The notes under the pieces were generated by a model. It made no database searches and had not been told where the DNA came from. It was given only the letters and a program-made list of their open reading frames with translations. From 67-14 sp020438345 (GTDB taxonomy: Bacteria; Actinomycetota; Thermoleophilia; Solirubrobacterales; 70-9), in contig CALMSY010000018.1 of assembly GCA_937872475.1 (NCBI GenBank), positions 62,001 to 126,000 on the forward strand: 64,000 nt of DNA, read 5' to 3'. Position 1 is the stretch's first letter. Each line of letters starts with the position of its first letter. The translations under genes and the position numbers were made by a program. This document shows, piece by piece, positions 26,850 to 36,157 of the stretch.

Positions 26850-28006
26850 CGCCAGCCGATTCGCTCTTTGTAGGCGCCTATTGCGGCGAGCACGTCATCC
26901 ATGTGGTCGCCCCCGAACTTTTCCCTGTAAGTCTTGACCATTGCGAGGCAGATCATCGCTTCGCCCACTACGGCTGCCGCCGGCACGACAGTCGAATCGG
27001 TCCGTTCCTTGTGAGCCTGGGCCGGCTCCCGGGTCGCTGTGTCAACCGAACGGAGAGGTTTGGTCATCGTCGAAATCGGCTTTATCGCGGCCCGGACCGA
27101 AAGCGGGTTGCCGTTGGTCATGCCGCCTTCAAGGCCACCGGCATGGTTGGTCTCGCGGTAGTAGCCGCGCTCCTCGGAGTAAAAGATCTCGTCGTGGGCA
27201 TCGGAACCGGGCCGGCCCGCGACATCCCACGCCTGGCCGATCGAGACTCCTTTGACTGACTGGATCGAACAGATCGCCTGGGCGAGGCGGCCGTCAAGCC
27301 GGTCCTCCCACGAAATGTGACTTCCAAGCCCGGGAACCAGACCGAAAACGATCACCTCGAAGGTTCCACCGAGACTCTCGTTTTTCTTGCGGAGGACGTT
27401 GATCTCATCCACCATTGCGCCGGATGTATCCGAATCGAGGCAACGCACCGGGTCGTCGTCGATGCCTTCGAAATCCTCGATCGCGAGGTCATTTCGCTCC
27501 GGGGCGACGATAGACCCGATCTGTGTGACGTGACTGCGAACCGTCACTCCGACAGCGCTCAAAAAGGCCCGGGCGATCGCACCTGCGGCAACCCTGGCGG
27601 CCGTTTCGCGGGCACTGGCCCTTTCGAGGATCGGTCGCAGGTCCTGATGGTTGTACTTCCACATGCCAACCAGGTCCGCATGGCCGGGTCGCGGCATCGT
27701 GACCGGCGGGATCTCCCCCTCGATCGGCCAGGGGTTCATCCGCTCGTCCCAGTTCTTGTAATCCCTGTTGGCTACGAGCGCGGCGACCGGGCCTCCCATG
27801 GTGTATCCGTGCCGGACACCGGTTCGAATCTCAACCCGGTCGGTCTCGATCTTCATGCGGCCACCCCGGCCGTGCCCGAGCTGCCGACGGGCCATGTCCC
27901 GGTCGAGGGTTTCGCGGTCGAGTTCCAGCCCCGCGGGCAGCCCCTCGACAATGGTCACGAGACCCGGGCCATGCGACTCGCCTGCGGTTGTGAATCGAAA
28001 ACTCAT
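26846..28006 (-). CDS. aroC: Chorismate synthase
   Basis: Last common step: EPSP to chorismate, needs reduced FMN. 386 residues with FTTAGESHGPGL at the N-terminus, RPGHADLVGMWKYNHQD near 108, RASARETAARVAAGAIAR near 129 and the C-terminal KPISTMTKPL region. It starts the aroC-aroKB-aroQ-peptidase run from a promoter it shares, back to back, with the gene at 28030. Confidence 0.96.
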   Translation of the reverse strand: MSFRFTTAGESHGPGLVTIVEGLPAGLELDRETLDRDMARRQLGHGRGGRMKIETDRVEIRTGVRHGYTMGGPVAALVANRDYKNWDERMNPWPIEGEIPPVTMPRPGHADLVGMWKYNHQDLRPILERASARETAARVAAGAIARAFLSAVGVTVRSHVTQIGSIVAPERNDLAIEDFEGIDDDPVRCLDSDTSGAMVDEINVLRKKNESLGGTFEVIVFGLVPGLGSHISWEDRLDGRLAQAICSIQSVKGVSIGQAWDVAGRPGSDAHDEIFYSEERGYYRETNHAGGLEGGMTNGNPLSVRAAIKPISTMTKPLRSVDTATREPAQAHKERTDSTVVPAAAVVGEAMICLAMVKTYREKFGGDHMDDVLAAIGAYKERIGWR

Positions 28007-28011
28007 TGAGA

Positions 28012-28021
28012 TGCCTAGGCT
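28012..28021. promoter_or_regulatory. Overlapping divergent -10 boxes of aroC and the 28030 gene
   Basis: Only 23 bp separate two divergent start codons. On the plus strand TAGGCT (28016-28021) is 8 nt before ATG 28030; on the minus strand TAGGCA (28012-28017) is 5 nt before ATG 28006. The boxes overlap on the palindrome GCCTAGGC, so the two promoters should exclude each other. Confidence 0.5.
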
Positions 28022-28029
28022 ATTGACAT

Positions 28030-28575
28030 ATGGCTGCCCGACGCCTGCTGATCATCATGTTGATCCTGCTGGGGATTTCCTCGGTAATTGCGATTGCACT
28101 TCCGAAGCCGGATCGCGACGATCCCGGCTCCGGCAGCTCTGCGGTGACCGGGGCGACCGGTGATACAGGCTCCACCGGGCATGATGCGGCTAACCGGGAT
28201 GATTCGGCGAACGGGGATGGGGCCGGCAACGGAAACGATTCGAATACCGGCGAGACCTCTGTGGTGGCCGGACAGGGCGAACGCGCGGAGCCGGCGAACG
28301 GGAACTCTGCCGAAGGCGAACCGGAGGGCGAGCGGACAGTCAGCCTGGATGCGAAAGATGAACCCGTGACGGTGAGGGCCACGCCGGGCAGTCGACTTGT
28401 CCTCACCGTGAGGTCGGAGACGGGATCGGAAGTCGAGATCGGCGGTCTCGGACTGACCGGCTTCGCCGACGAATACGCGCCCGCGGTGTTCGATGTGATC
28501 CTGCCCACAGAACCGGGCAACTACCCGGTTCGAGCTCCTGGCGGCAAGCCGGGCGCCGTGATCGTCACTTCCTGA
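28030..28575 (+). CDS. Membrane-anchored exported protein with low-complexity linker
   Basis: 181 residues: an N-terminal membrane anchor (about 5-23), a long Gly/Ser/Asp/Asn/Glu-rich linker (about 28-105) and a small beta-rich domain (about 106-181) ending in VFDVILPTEPGNYPVRAPGG, reminiscent of cupredoxin-like folds but without clear copper ligands. Likely exposed on the cell surface. Divergent from aroC; its 3' end overlaps the aroE 3' end by 11 bp. Function unknown. Confidence 0.75.
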   Translation: MAARRLLIIMLILLGISSVIAIALPKPDRDDPGSGSSAVTGATGDTGSTGHDAANRDDSANGDGAGNGNDSNTGETSVVAGQGERAEPANGNSAEGEPEGERTVSLDAKDEPVTVRATPGSRLVLTVRSETGSEVEIGGLGLTGFADEYAPAVFDVILPTEPGNYPVRAPGGKPGAVIVTS

Positions 28576-29386
28576 CGGCGCGCCTCATGACGTCGAGGTC
28601 AGGCTCCCGCCCGGTCCAGATCTCAAGTGACTCGGCACCCTGCCGGACCAGAATCTCAAGTCCGTCGATGGTCTGCGCCCCTGCCCTTTCCGCGGTTTCG
28701 ATCAGAGAACCGGAACCAGACGCACCGTAGACCATGTCGACCACCACCTGGCCGGACCGGAAGCCGCCGGGGTCCAGGGGCAGTTCCGCCAGCGCATCGC
28801 CGGTCTCGAGTCCCGCAGCAGAAGCGTTGACGATTACGTCGAAATGCCCTGGATCGATTCCCGCGTCCGGTCCTGCCAGGATAGTTTCGACGCCGAATTC
28901 GGCCGCGAGCACATCAGCCCTGGACGAAGTCCGGTTCCAGAGCGAAACCGCGATTCCCGCTTCGGCCAGGGCCCAGATCACAGCCCGGCTTGCCCCTCCT
29001 GCCCCGAGCACCATGCCTGTCCGGCCCTTCAGCTCTTCCATCTGGTCACGGACCGCGGCGATTAATCCCGGCGCGTCGGTGTTGTCTGCATGAATGCCGT
29101 CAGGGGTGAAGGTGAGGGTGTTGGCGGCACCGATCGCATCGGCGGCATCGCTTGCCGAATCGGCCACCTCCAGCGCAGCTCGCTTATGAGGGATCGTGAC
29201 ATTGGCCCCGGCGAAACCACGGCCCGGGAGCGACTGAACGAGTTGCCTGAAGTCATCCGGGCGAACATCAATCGATCCGTACTCCCAGCCTTCCAGCCCC
29301 AGCGCATCGAGGGCCGCGTTCTGCATCGCCGGTGATTTCGAATGTGCAACCGGGTGGCCGAGGACGGCGAGGCTCGGCATCAGCAC
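28565..29386 (-). CDS. aroE: Shikimate dehydrogenase
   Basis: Reduces 3-dehydroshikimate with NADPH (step 4). 273 residues: GHPVAHSKSPAMQNAAL (shikimate site) near 10, NVTIPHKRAA with catalytic Lys near 63, NADPH loop VLGAGGASRAVIWAL near 125, NRTSSRA after it and the C-terminal LVRQGAESLEIWTG. Overlaps mltG by 7 bp. With aroC, aroKB and aroQ nearby, four proteins cover five shikimate-pathway steps. Confidence 0.95.
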   Translation of the reverse strand: MLMPSLAVLGHPVAHSKSPAMQNAALDALGLEGWEYGSIDVRPDDFRQLVQSLPGRGFAGANVTIPHKRAALEVADSASDAADAIGAANTLTFTPDGIHADNTDAPGLIAAVRDQMEELKGRTGMVLGAGGASRAVIWALAEAGIAVSLWNRTSSRADVLAAEFGVETILAGPDAGIDPGHFDVIVNASAAGLETGDALAELPLDPGGFRSGQVVVDMVYGASGSGSLIETAERAGAQTIDGLEILVRQGAESLEIWTGREPDLDVMRRAVRK

Positions 29387-30648
29387 TCCGTCGGCGAGCC
29401 GCCCGCTTCAGCCTGGGCCTGCTGGTACTTCTCCACGTTGGCGTTGTGCTCTTCCAGCGAGGACGAAAAGACATGCTCGCCACAGGTGCCGGGCTTGACC
29501 ACATAGAGCCAGACATCGGTCTTCTCCGGCCTTGCGGCCGCTTCGATCGAAGCGAGACCCGGATTGCCGATCGGACCCGGGGGCAGACCACCGTTCAGCC
29601 GGGTGTTATAGGGGGAATCAGTGGCAAGGTCGGATTCGGTCAGGGACTCTGTCCAGTTGTCAAGCGCGAATCGCAGGGTCGCGTCGATGCCAAGCGGCTC
29701 ACCCATCTTGAGCCGGTTGTAGATCACCGCGGCCACCGTCTTTCGTTCGCTGGGAACCGAAACTTCGCGTTCGACCATCGAAGCGATCGTGAGCACGTCG
29801 TAAACCGTCAGGTTTTTGGATTTCGCGTATCTCAGGTTGACCCCGGCGATGTTGTCCCTGAAAGCCTGTAATTGCTGGCCGACCAGATCCTCGACTTCAG
29901 CGGTTGGTTTCAGCTCATAGGTCGCCGGAAAGAGAAAACCTTCCAGGTTCTTCGCCCGTCCCTGTGCCCCGTATTCATCCGGGTTGAAACCCTTGAACCT
30001 GACTGTGGCCGCCATGTAATCCCCTGGCAAACCGGCCGCCTCGACCACGTCGGCCGTCTCCGACCGGCTCAGTCCTTCCGGGATCGTGACGCTGATGGTC
30101 CGCTTTGAAGTGGTTCTGGTCAGTTCGTTGATCGCGGCCGAGTAGGACATGTCTTCACGGAAACGGTGAACACCATGGTTCAGCTCGCCGCGCTTGCCAG
30201 ACATGGTCGCCCGGATCTCGAAGAGCGTTGCGTTCGAGATGACGCCCTTTTCAGCAAGCAGATCACCGATCTGACCGACGCTGTCACCGGACGGAACCTT
30301 CAGCGGGAAAGGCTCTCCTCTGCCGTCACCCTTGAAGGGCTGAAACAGGGCGAAAAGGAACCAGAGCACGAAAAGCGCCCCGACGACGGCCACAGCGAGC
30401 GCCGCGACCCGGCCTTTTCGTATTCCGCCGGAGCCGCCCCCACTGCGGGAGCCGCCGCGGCGGGACCGGCTTTTGCGCGAGCCATGTTCACGCTGCCCGG
30501 AACCGAGCACCGATCGGCGTCCGGAGCGCTTCGGAGCGCCTTCGTCCTGCCTCCTCAGAGCCCGTTCCTGCCGGCGGAGGGCCCTTTCAACCGCGTCGGG
30601 ATCATTCGGGTCGTGTTCCGGCATGTCGTCAAACCAGCGATCGGTCAT
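29380..30648 (-). CDS. mltG: Endolytic transglycosylase MltG
   Basis: 422 residues. A basic, Ser/Arg-rich cytosolic head (about 1-75), one membrane segment (about 78-105), a LysM-like part and the YceG catalytic domain with VLTIASMVEREV (catalytic Glu) near 285 and YNRLKMGEPLGIDATL after it. It cuts nascent glycan strands at the membrane and so ends peptidoglycan polymerisation. The order alaS-ruvX-mltG-aroE is typical of actinobacteria. Confidence 0.94.
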   Translation of the reverse strand: MTDRWFDDMPEHDPNDPDAVERALRRQERALRRQDEGAPKRSGRRSVLGSGQREHGSRKSRSRRGGSRSGGGSGGIRKGRVAALAVAVVGALFVLWFLFALFQPFKGDGRGEPFPLKVPSGDSVGQIGDLLAEKGVISNATLFEIRATMSGKRGELNHGVHRFREDMSYSAAINELTRTTSKRTISVTIPEGLSRSETADVVEAAGLPGDYMAATVRFKGFNPDEYGAQGRAKNLEGFLFPATYELKPTAEVEDLVGQQLQAFRDNIAGVNLRYAKSKNLTVYDVLTIASMVEREVSVPSERKTVAAVIYNRLKMGEPLGIDATLRFALDNWTESLTESDLATDSPYNTRLNGGLPPGPIGNPGLASIEAAARPEKTDVWLYVVKPGTCGEHVFSSSLEEHNANVEKYQQAQAEAGGSPTEC

Positions 30649-31043
30649 TCTCCGGCCTCCCTGGAAGCAGCCTGAAGGTAGCTCTCAAGCAGATGAGCCG
30701 CCGCAATCGAATCTTCGGCCGAGCCCGCCCCTGTATCCCGTCTGGTCCGGGCGGCCATCCTGGTTGTGAAGCGCTCATCCCAGGTCTCCACCGGCACCTC
30801 GACCGCCTTCTCGAGGTCCCTCGCGAAGCTGCGGGTCAACCCGGTCTGCTCCGAATCTTCTCCGGATAGCGACACCGGCAAACCAACCACGATCTTCTCC
30901 GCCTCGCGGTCGGAGGCGACCTTCGCGACCGTTCCTACCTCGGGCGGCTCGATCGCCGCGATAGGCGTGGCCAGGGTACCGGTCGGGTCGGAAATCGCGC
31001 AGCCGATCCTGGCCATCCCGTAGTCGAGAGCCAGGACCCGCAT
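30645..31043 (-). CDS. ruvX: RuvX/YqgF RNase H-fold protein
   Basis: 132 residues. LALDYGMARIGCAISDPTG at the N-terminus (first catalytic Asp), VVGLPVSLSG near 56, WDERFTTRMA near 90 and the last acidic site near DSIAAAHLLESYL. Family roles: 16S rRNA 5' end maturation and a proposed Holliday-junction nuclease. Start codon directly follows the alaS stop (TAAATG). Confidence 0.93.
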   Translation of the reverse strand: MRVLALDYGMARIGCAISDPTGTLATPIAAIEPPEVGTVAKVASDREAEKIVVGLPVSLSGEDSEQTGLTRSFARDLEKAVEVPVETWDERFTTRMAARTRRDTGAGSAEDSIAAAHLLESYLQAASREAGE

Positions 31044-33671
31044 TTACACCGACTCCAGGAACTGACGGGCCGCAGCGAGCGCCTCGGTGATCCCGTCCGG
31101 ATTCTTCCCGCCGGCCTGGGCCATTTCGTCGCTGCCACCACCACCGCCGCCGATCTTCGGCGCAGCCTCGGCGACTATGTCGCGGGCGGAAGCCTTCCCG
31201 GCATCATCTGGAGTGAGCAACGCGACCATCCCGACCTTGCCTGATTCCCGGTCGGCTCCGACCAGCACAGCGCTGGTTCCCGAGGTGGCCTGAACCTGTT
31301 TGGCCACCGTGAGGATCTCCTTCGGGTTACCGATCGGCACCTCGGCCAGAACCAGGTTGAAACTGCCTATCTGCCCGACGGCAGCGGCCAGGTCCGTTGC
31401 GAGTCTGCCCTGCTCCTTGCGGGCCGCCTTCTTTGCACCTTCGCTGGCTTCGGCCAGTTGAGTCGCCGCGTCGCGGGCCGCACGAACCGGGTCACGGGCA
31501 TCGCCCAGCAGATGCCCTACTTCGTCGAGTTCTCCGGCACGATCGCGGAACCAGTCAATCGCGTCAGGACCAGTGATCGCCTCGATTCGCCTGACGTTCG
31601 CAGCCGACGAGCTCTCGGTGACGATCTTGAAAATCCCGATCTCGGCGGTGTTGGCGACATGGGTCCCACCACAGAGTTCACGCGAAACATTCTCGACCTC
31701 GACAACCCGGACAAGATCGCCGTACTTTTCACCGAAAAGAGCCATCGCACCGAGCTTCTCTGCCTCCGGCTTCTCCATCACGATCCAGCGGACCGGCTCG
31801 CCGTCCTTGATCCATCCGTTGACCCGTTCTTCGATCCAGCCGACATCTTCCGGTGAAAGCGACTCGCCATGGCTGAAGTCAAACCGGAGCTTTTCGGGAC
31901 GCACAGAAGAACCAGCCTGGTGGACATGGGTTCCGAGCCGTTCACGCAAGGCGGCGTGAAGCAGGTGGGTCGCTGTGTGGTTTCGCATTGTCCTGAATCG
32001 GGCATCCCGATCCACGAGGGCTTCAACCGTGGCGCCGTCGGGCGGCCAGGCACCTTCGCCCTCCGTGGTCGCTTTCAACTCCAGGACCTGGTCGTCACCG
32101 ATCCGGATCACGTCCGTGACCTCGGCTTCTCCGCCCTCCCAGAGGAGCCGGCCGCTGTCAGCTACCTGGCCGCCACCCTCGGCATAGAAAGGACTCTGCT
32201 CGAGCTTGGCCAGGGCGCTGGCACCGGCTTGCTCGATCGCACCGATTCCCGTTTCGGAACGGAGGAACTCGTATCCGACGAACCCCGATTCCGGACCCTC
32301 GCCGGCGAAAGCGAGGATTCTCTCGTGGCGCCCGGCGCCCTCGTTGCCGCCGGCGGCGTCGCTGCGGGCCCGGTTTCGCTGCTGTTCCATCAGCTCCTCG
32401 AAACCCTGGTCATCGACCGAAAGTCCCCGTTCCCCGACCATTTCTCGAGTCAGGTCGTAGGGAAAACCGAAGGTGTCATGAAGCCGGAAGGCATCTTCCG
32501 CGCTGATCCACGAGTTCTTCCCGGCCAGGGCCTGGTCAACGATCTCCTCAAGCAGGGCAGTACCCCGGTCGAGGGTACGCCCAAAGCTTTCCTCTTCAGC
32601 TTTCACCCAACGGTCAATTCGCTCCTTTTCGGAGACGACCTGCGGGTGGGCCTCGCCCATCATTTCGATTGTCCGGTCGGTGAACTCACTGAGCCACGAA
32701 CCTTCGAGCCCGAGCGACCTGCCCTGCTGGATGGCCCGTCGCATCACGCGCCGCAATACGTAACCGCGGTCCTCGTTCGATGGGACGACACCGGCAGCGA
32801 GCAGAAAGGTCATGCCGCGACTGTGGTCGCTGATTACCCGCATCGCCCTCGTCACGGATTCGTCGTCGCCGTAGCCAAGACCTGATTTTTCCTCGGCCAG
32901 CTCGATCAGCGGACTGAAGAGATCTGTGTCATAGACCGAGTCGGCATCCTGAATGATCGCGGCCATCCGTTCGAGACCCATGCCGGTATCAATGTTGCGG
33001 CTCGGTAGTGGTGACAGGGTCCCGTCTTCAGCCTGGTCGTAGCTCATGAAGACGTGGTTCCAGTATTCGAGGAAACGGTCGCTGTCATCCCCGGGACGGT
33101 CGTCTTCAGACCCGAAATCGAGGCCGCGGTCCAGGTACATCTCGGAGCAGGGGCCGCAGGGACCGGTCGGACCGCCCTGCCAGAAGTTCTCGGAACGCGG
33201 CAGTTTCACGATCCGCTCGTCGGGCACGCCGAGGCCCTTCCAGATCTCGATCGCCTCCTCATCCGGGCCGAGACCAAGTTCCTCATCCCCGCCGAAAACG
33301 GTTATCCAGATCAGTTCCGGGTCGAAGCCGAACCCTTCGGTCGACAACTGCCAGCCGAACGGGATCGCCTCTTCCTTGAAGTAGTCCCCGAAGCTGAAGT
33401 TCCCGAGCATCTCGAAGAAAGTGAGATGGCGGAGGGTCTTGCCGACTTCTTCGATATCCGGGGTGCGGAAGCAGGTCTGGCTGGAGGTCAACCTGGTTGC
33501 TGGTGGCTGCTCCCGGCCAAGGAAATATGGCTTGAAAGGCTGCATTCCGGCCACCGTGAGCAGGGTCGAGGTGTCATCGGGCGGAGGCACCAATGAAGCC
33601 GAGGGCATGCGGCGATGCGCGCGCTCCTCAAAGAAGGACAGATAGGTCTCCCGGATTTCCGCCGACTTCAT
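31044..33671 (-). CDS. alaS: Alanyl-tRNA synthetase
   Basis: 875 residues, full length. Class II catalytic domain with SASLVPPPDDTSTLLTVAGMQPF near 24 (read as PPPDDTSTLLTVAGM) and GMGLERMAAIIQ near 220; editing domain zinc sites in NHTATHLLHAALRERLG (HxxxH) and ELCGGTHVANT (CxxxH); C-terminal DHHA1 domain with GGGGGGSDEMAQAGG. A TAGATT box lies 8 nt before the ATG. Confidence 0.97.
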   Translation of the reverse strand: MKSAEIRETYLSFFEERAHRRMPSASLVPPPDDTSTLLTVAGMQPFKPYFLGREQPPATRLTSSQTCFRTPDIEEVGKTLRHLTFFEMLGNFSFGDYFKEEAIPFGWQLSTEGFGFDPELIWITVFGGDEELGLGPDEEAIEIWKGLGVPDERIVKLPRSENFWQGGPTGPCGPCSEMYLDRGLDFGSEDDRPGDDSDRFLEYWNHVFMSYDQAEDGTLSPLPSRNIDTGMGLERMAAIIQDADSVYDTDLFSPLIELAEEKSGLGYGDDESVTRAMRVISDHSRGMTFLLAAGVVPSNEDRGYVLRRVMRRAIQQGRSLGLEGSWLSEFTDRTIEMMGEAHPQVVSEKERIDRWVKAEEESFGRTLDRGTALLEEIVDQALAGKNSWISAEDAFRLHDTFGFPYDLTREMVGERGLSVDDQGFEELMEQQRNRARSDAAGGNEGAGRHERILAFAGEGPESGFVGYEFLRSETGIGAIEQAGASALAKLEQSPFYAEGGGQVADSGRLLWEGGEAEVTDVIRIGDDQVLELKATTEGEGAWPPDGATVEALVDRDARFRTMRNHTATHLLHAALRERLGTHVHQAGSSVRPEKLRFDFSHGESLSPEDVGWIEERVNGWIKDGEPVRWIVMEKPEAEKLGAMALFGEKYGDLVRVVEVENVSRELCGGTHVANTAEIGIFKIVTESSSAANVRRIEAITGPDAIDWFRDRAGELDEVGHLLGDARDPVRAARDAATQLAEASEGAKKAARKEQGRLATDLAAAVGQIGSFNLVLAEVPIGNPKEILTVAKQVQATSGTSAVLVGADRESGKVGMVALLTPDDAGKASARDIVAEAAPKIGGGGGGSDEMAQAGGKNPDGITEALAAARQFLESV

Positions 33672-33682
33672 GAGATGGGAAT

Positions 33683-35134
33683 CTACTTTGATCCGCGCTG
33701 ACTGGCGATGGTCGCGTGGCCCACGACCACATCACCGCTCATCAACACAGCGGCCTGACCGGGGGCCGGCCCGTCAAAAGGCCGGTCAAGCTGGACTTCA
33801 AGCCGGTCGTGCCGGCCGGCTGCCGCGGCGACCCTGGCAGGGACGGGATTCGTGTGGTAGCGCAGGCGAATCCGGTCGACTCGCCTGCCATCTCGATGCA
33901 TGACCGCATCGCGGAGCCTCACCCGGTCAGTTGATAGTCGCGTTCTCGAACCGACTTTCACCGTGTTGGTTTCGGCGTCCGTACCAATCACATAGAGCGG
34001 CTCGGTCGCGGCAACACCCAGTCCCCGGCGCTGGCCGACCGTGAAGTGATGATGGCCGGGATGCTCACCGAGTTTGCGGCCTTCAGTGTCGATCACGGGC
34101 CCGGGCCGGTCGTCCAGCCCGCCGTGACGAAGCAGGAAGTCCTTCTTGCTCTGGCCGGCAAGGAAACAGAGATCCTGGCTTTCCGGCTTTTTCGCCACCG
34201 ACAGCCCGCCCCGCTCCGCGATTTCCCGGACCTCGGCCTTCGCGAGGTCGGCAAGCGGGAACCGGAGCCGCTCCACGACCTCCGGGGGAAGGGCAGCGAG
34301 CATGTAGCTCTGGTCCTTGGCTTCGTCACTACCGGCGGCTATCAGCGCACTTCCTTCGTCTTCCACAACCCGGGCATAGTGGCCAGTGACCAGGCATTCG
34401 GCACCCATTCTGTCGGCAAGGTCAACCATCGCGGCAATCCGTACCTCGCCGTTGCACAGAACGCAGGGATTGGGTGTTCGGCCCTCGCTGTAGCCCCGCA
34501 GGAACTCGCCGACAACCCTTTCGCGGAACTGGCCTTCAAGGTCGAGTGTGAAATGGGGAATGCCGAGATCATGGGTGAGTGAACGCGCTCCGAGAACGGC
34601 TTCCGGCGAGCAGCAGGCCTTGGTGCCGTCGGTATCGGGGTCGGCCCAGAGTTTGACCGTCACCGCGACTACATCCGCTCCGCGTTCGCGTTCCCTCAAA
34701 GCGGCCACAGCGCTGTCAACTCCACCCGAAACCGCCACAAGGACCCTTCCGTCCACCGGTGGAGCGATCGATTCAGTTGAACTGGCAATCGCGGAGAGTG
34801 CCCGGTGGAGGGCATCGGCGGTAAGCATCGCGGCATGGCGGCGGGCAGGGCTGAGACCACCAAGTTCCGCTTCGATCTGTGAGGTGCCGATCCGCGCCGC
34901 CGCCAGCACCGTTTCGCCTTCGACGATTTCGCAGACGCAGGCGCAGGCGGCGCGGGTCGCCGCACAACCCTCGGTCGCAAAAACGGCGGATTCGATTCGA
35001 CCCCCGCTGGTCGTCAATGAAATCCGGGCGAGGTCGCCACAGGCAGCACCGCCCGCAGCCCCGGTGAAGGCACCGGGCGGGGGCTCCGCCTCACGGGAGC
35101 GGTCGGCTACGTATTCGGCGAGCAGAGATTCCAC
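33683..35134 (-). CDS. mnmA: NifU/IscU-like domain fused to tRNA 2-thiouridylase MnmA
   Basis: 483 residues from GTG 35134. Residues about 1-125 are an IscU-type scaffold: GGAACGD near 32 and TEGCAATRAAC near 55 supply two of the usual Cys ligands, but the third site reads ARRHAAM, so that Cys is missing. Residues about 130-483 are MnmA: VAVSGGVDSAVAA (PP-loop), NPCVLCNGEVR (catalytic Cys), DQSYMLA, and the perselenide/persulfide Cys in SQDLCFL. MnmA adds sulfur to U34 of tRNA. TACCCT is 7 nt before the GTG. An open frame reaching 36088 is an antisense shadow of the SDR gene. Confidence 0.9.
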   Translation of the reverse strand: MESLLAEYVADRSREAEPPPGAFTGAAGGAACGDLARISLTTSGGRIESAVFATEGCAATRAACACVCEIVEGETVLAAARIGTSQIEAELGGLSPARRHAAMLTADALHRALSAIASSTESIAPPVDGRVLVAVSGGVDSAVAALRERERGADVVAVTVKLWADPDTDGTKACCSPEAVLGARSLTHDLGIPHFTLDLEGQFRERVVGEFLRGYSEGRTPNPCVLCNGEVRIAAMVDLADRMGAECLVTGHYARVVEDEGSALIAAGSDEAKDQSYMLAALPPEVVERLRFPLADLAKAEVREIAERGGLSVAKKPESQDLCFLAGQSKKDFLLRHGGLDDRPGPVIDTEGRKLGEHPGHHHFTVGQRRGLGVAATEPLYVIGTDAETNTVKVGSRTRLSTDRVRLRDAVMHRDGRRVDRIRLRYHTNPVPARVAAAAGRHDRLEVQLDRPFDGPAPGQAAVLMSGDVVVGHATIASQRGSK

Positions 35135-35141
35135 TTGAGGA

Positions 35142-35147
35142 AGGGTA
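35142..35147 (-). promoter_or_regulatory. Putative -10 box of nifU-mnmA
   Basis: Minus-strand TACCCT, 7 nt before GTG 35134; it supports that start in the 48-bp gap to the divergent SDR gene. Confidence 0.4.
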
Positions 35148-35169
35148 AATGGTCGATTCCGTGAACGGA

Positions 35170-35175
35170 TAGCCT
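35170..35175 (+). promoter_or_regulatory. Putative -10 box of the SDR gene (leaderless)
   Basis: TAGCCT, 7 nt before ATG 35183. Confidence 0.45.
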
Positions 35176-35182
35176 CCCTGCC

Positions 35183-36157
35183 ATGAGCAAGGGTTGGACA
35201 GCAGATGACATGCCGGATCAGAGTGGCCGCAGCGCGGTCGTGACCGGAGGCAACAGCGGCATCGGCCTGGCAGCCTGCCGTGAACTGGCGAGGCATGGCG
35301 CCAGGGTGATCCTCGCCTGCCGCAATCAGCAGAAGGGCGATGAAGCGGTGCGGCAGATCCGGTCCGGGCTTGGCTCCGCCGGCGAGGACGCCCGGATCGA
35401 GGTTCGCAACCTTGATCTCGCCTCTCTCGATTCGGTCAGGGAATTTTCCGAATCGCTTGATTCGGATCTGCCCGAAGGCCTCGATTTGCTGATCAACAAT
35501 GCCGGTGTGATGGCGCCACCTCAGCTCAGGACCGAAGAGGGCTTCGAACTCCAGTTCGGCACCAATCATCTGGGGCATTTCGCTCTGACCGGTCGTCTCT
35601 TCAACGCGCTGAAGAGAAAGCCGGAATCCCGGGTCATAACGATCAGTTCCGTCGCCGCCCGGTTCGGAGATTTGAACTTTGATGACCTCCAGAGCACGCA
35701 GGGCTACCGCCGCTGGGCCGCCTATGGCCAGTCGAAACTCGCCAACCTGGTTTTCGCCATGGACCTCCAGGCCCTGATCACCGAGGCGGGTCTTGAGATG
35801 AAAAGCATGGCCGCGCATCCCGGGGTGTCGAACACGAACCTGACCAGTGCCGGCAACGACCTGGATTCCGGCCTGTTCGGGCTGCTCTCGAAGCCGTTCC
35901 TGATGTTGAGTGATCTCGCCTTCGCCCAGGCGCCGGAAAGTGGTGCCCTCCCGACCTTGCGGGCAGCGACCGACCCGGGACTTGCCGGCGGGACCTACAT
36001 CGGCCCCGATGGCCTGCGCGAATTTCGCGGCAGTCCGGTCGTTGTGGCTCCACGCAAACTCGCCCTGAACCGCGAAGTCGCCAACCAACTCTGGAACGAA
36101 TCGGTCGAGGCAACCGGGGTTGACTTCGATTTCAGCCCGGTCACTTCGGCTGCCTGA
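35183..36157 (+). CDS. Short-chain dehydrogenase/reductase
   Basis: 324 residues, Rossmann NAD(P) enzyme. TGGNSGIGLAACRELARHG near residue 20 (cofactor loop), ILACRN after it (Arg suggests NADP), NNAGVMAPP near 108, ISSVAARFG near 158 and catalytic YGQSKLANL near 184. The layout is that of retinol-dehydrogenase/WWOX-like SDRs; substrate unknown. Confidence 0.9.
   Translation: MSKGWTADDMPDQSGRSAVVTGGNSGIGLAACRELARHGARVILACRNQQKGDEAVRQIRSGLGSAGEDARIEVRNLDLASLDSVREFSESLDSDLPEGLDLLINNAGVMAPPQLRTEEGFELQFGTNHLGHFALTGRLFNALKRKPESRVITISSVAARFGDLNFDDLQSTQGYRRWAAYGQSKLANLVFAMDLQALITEAGLEMKSMAAHPGVSNTNLTSAGNDLDSGLFGLLSKPFLMLSDLAFAQAPESGALPTLRAATDPGLAGGTYIGPDGLREFRGSPVVVAPRKLALNREVANQLWNESVEATGVDFDFSPVTSAA

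Noticed and set aside
33672..33700. T-box or other riboswitch before tRNA synthetase genes
   Set aside because: The leaders of alaS, hisS and aspS are too short (operonic or leaderless) to hold one.
35135..36088. N-terminal extension of the MnmA frame
   Set aside because: It runs antisense through the SDR gene; the NifU-like domain begins at about 35134 with a promoter box before it.
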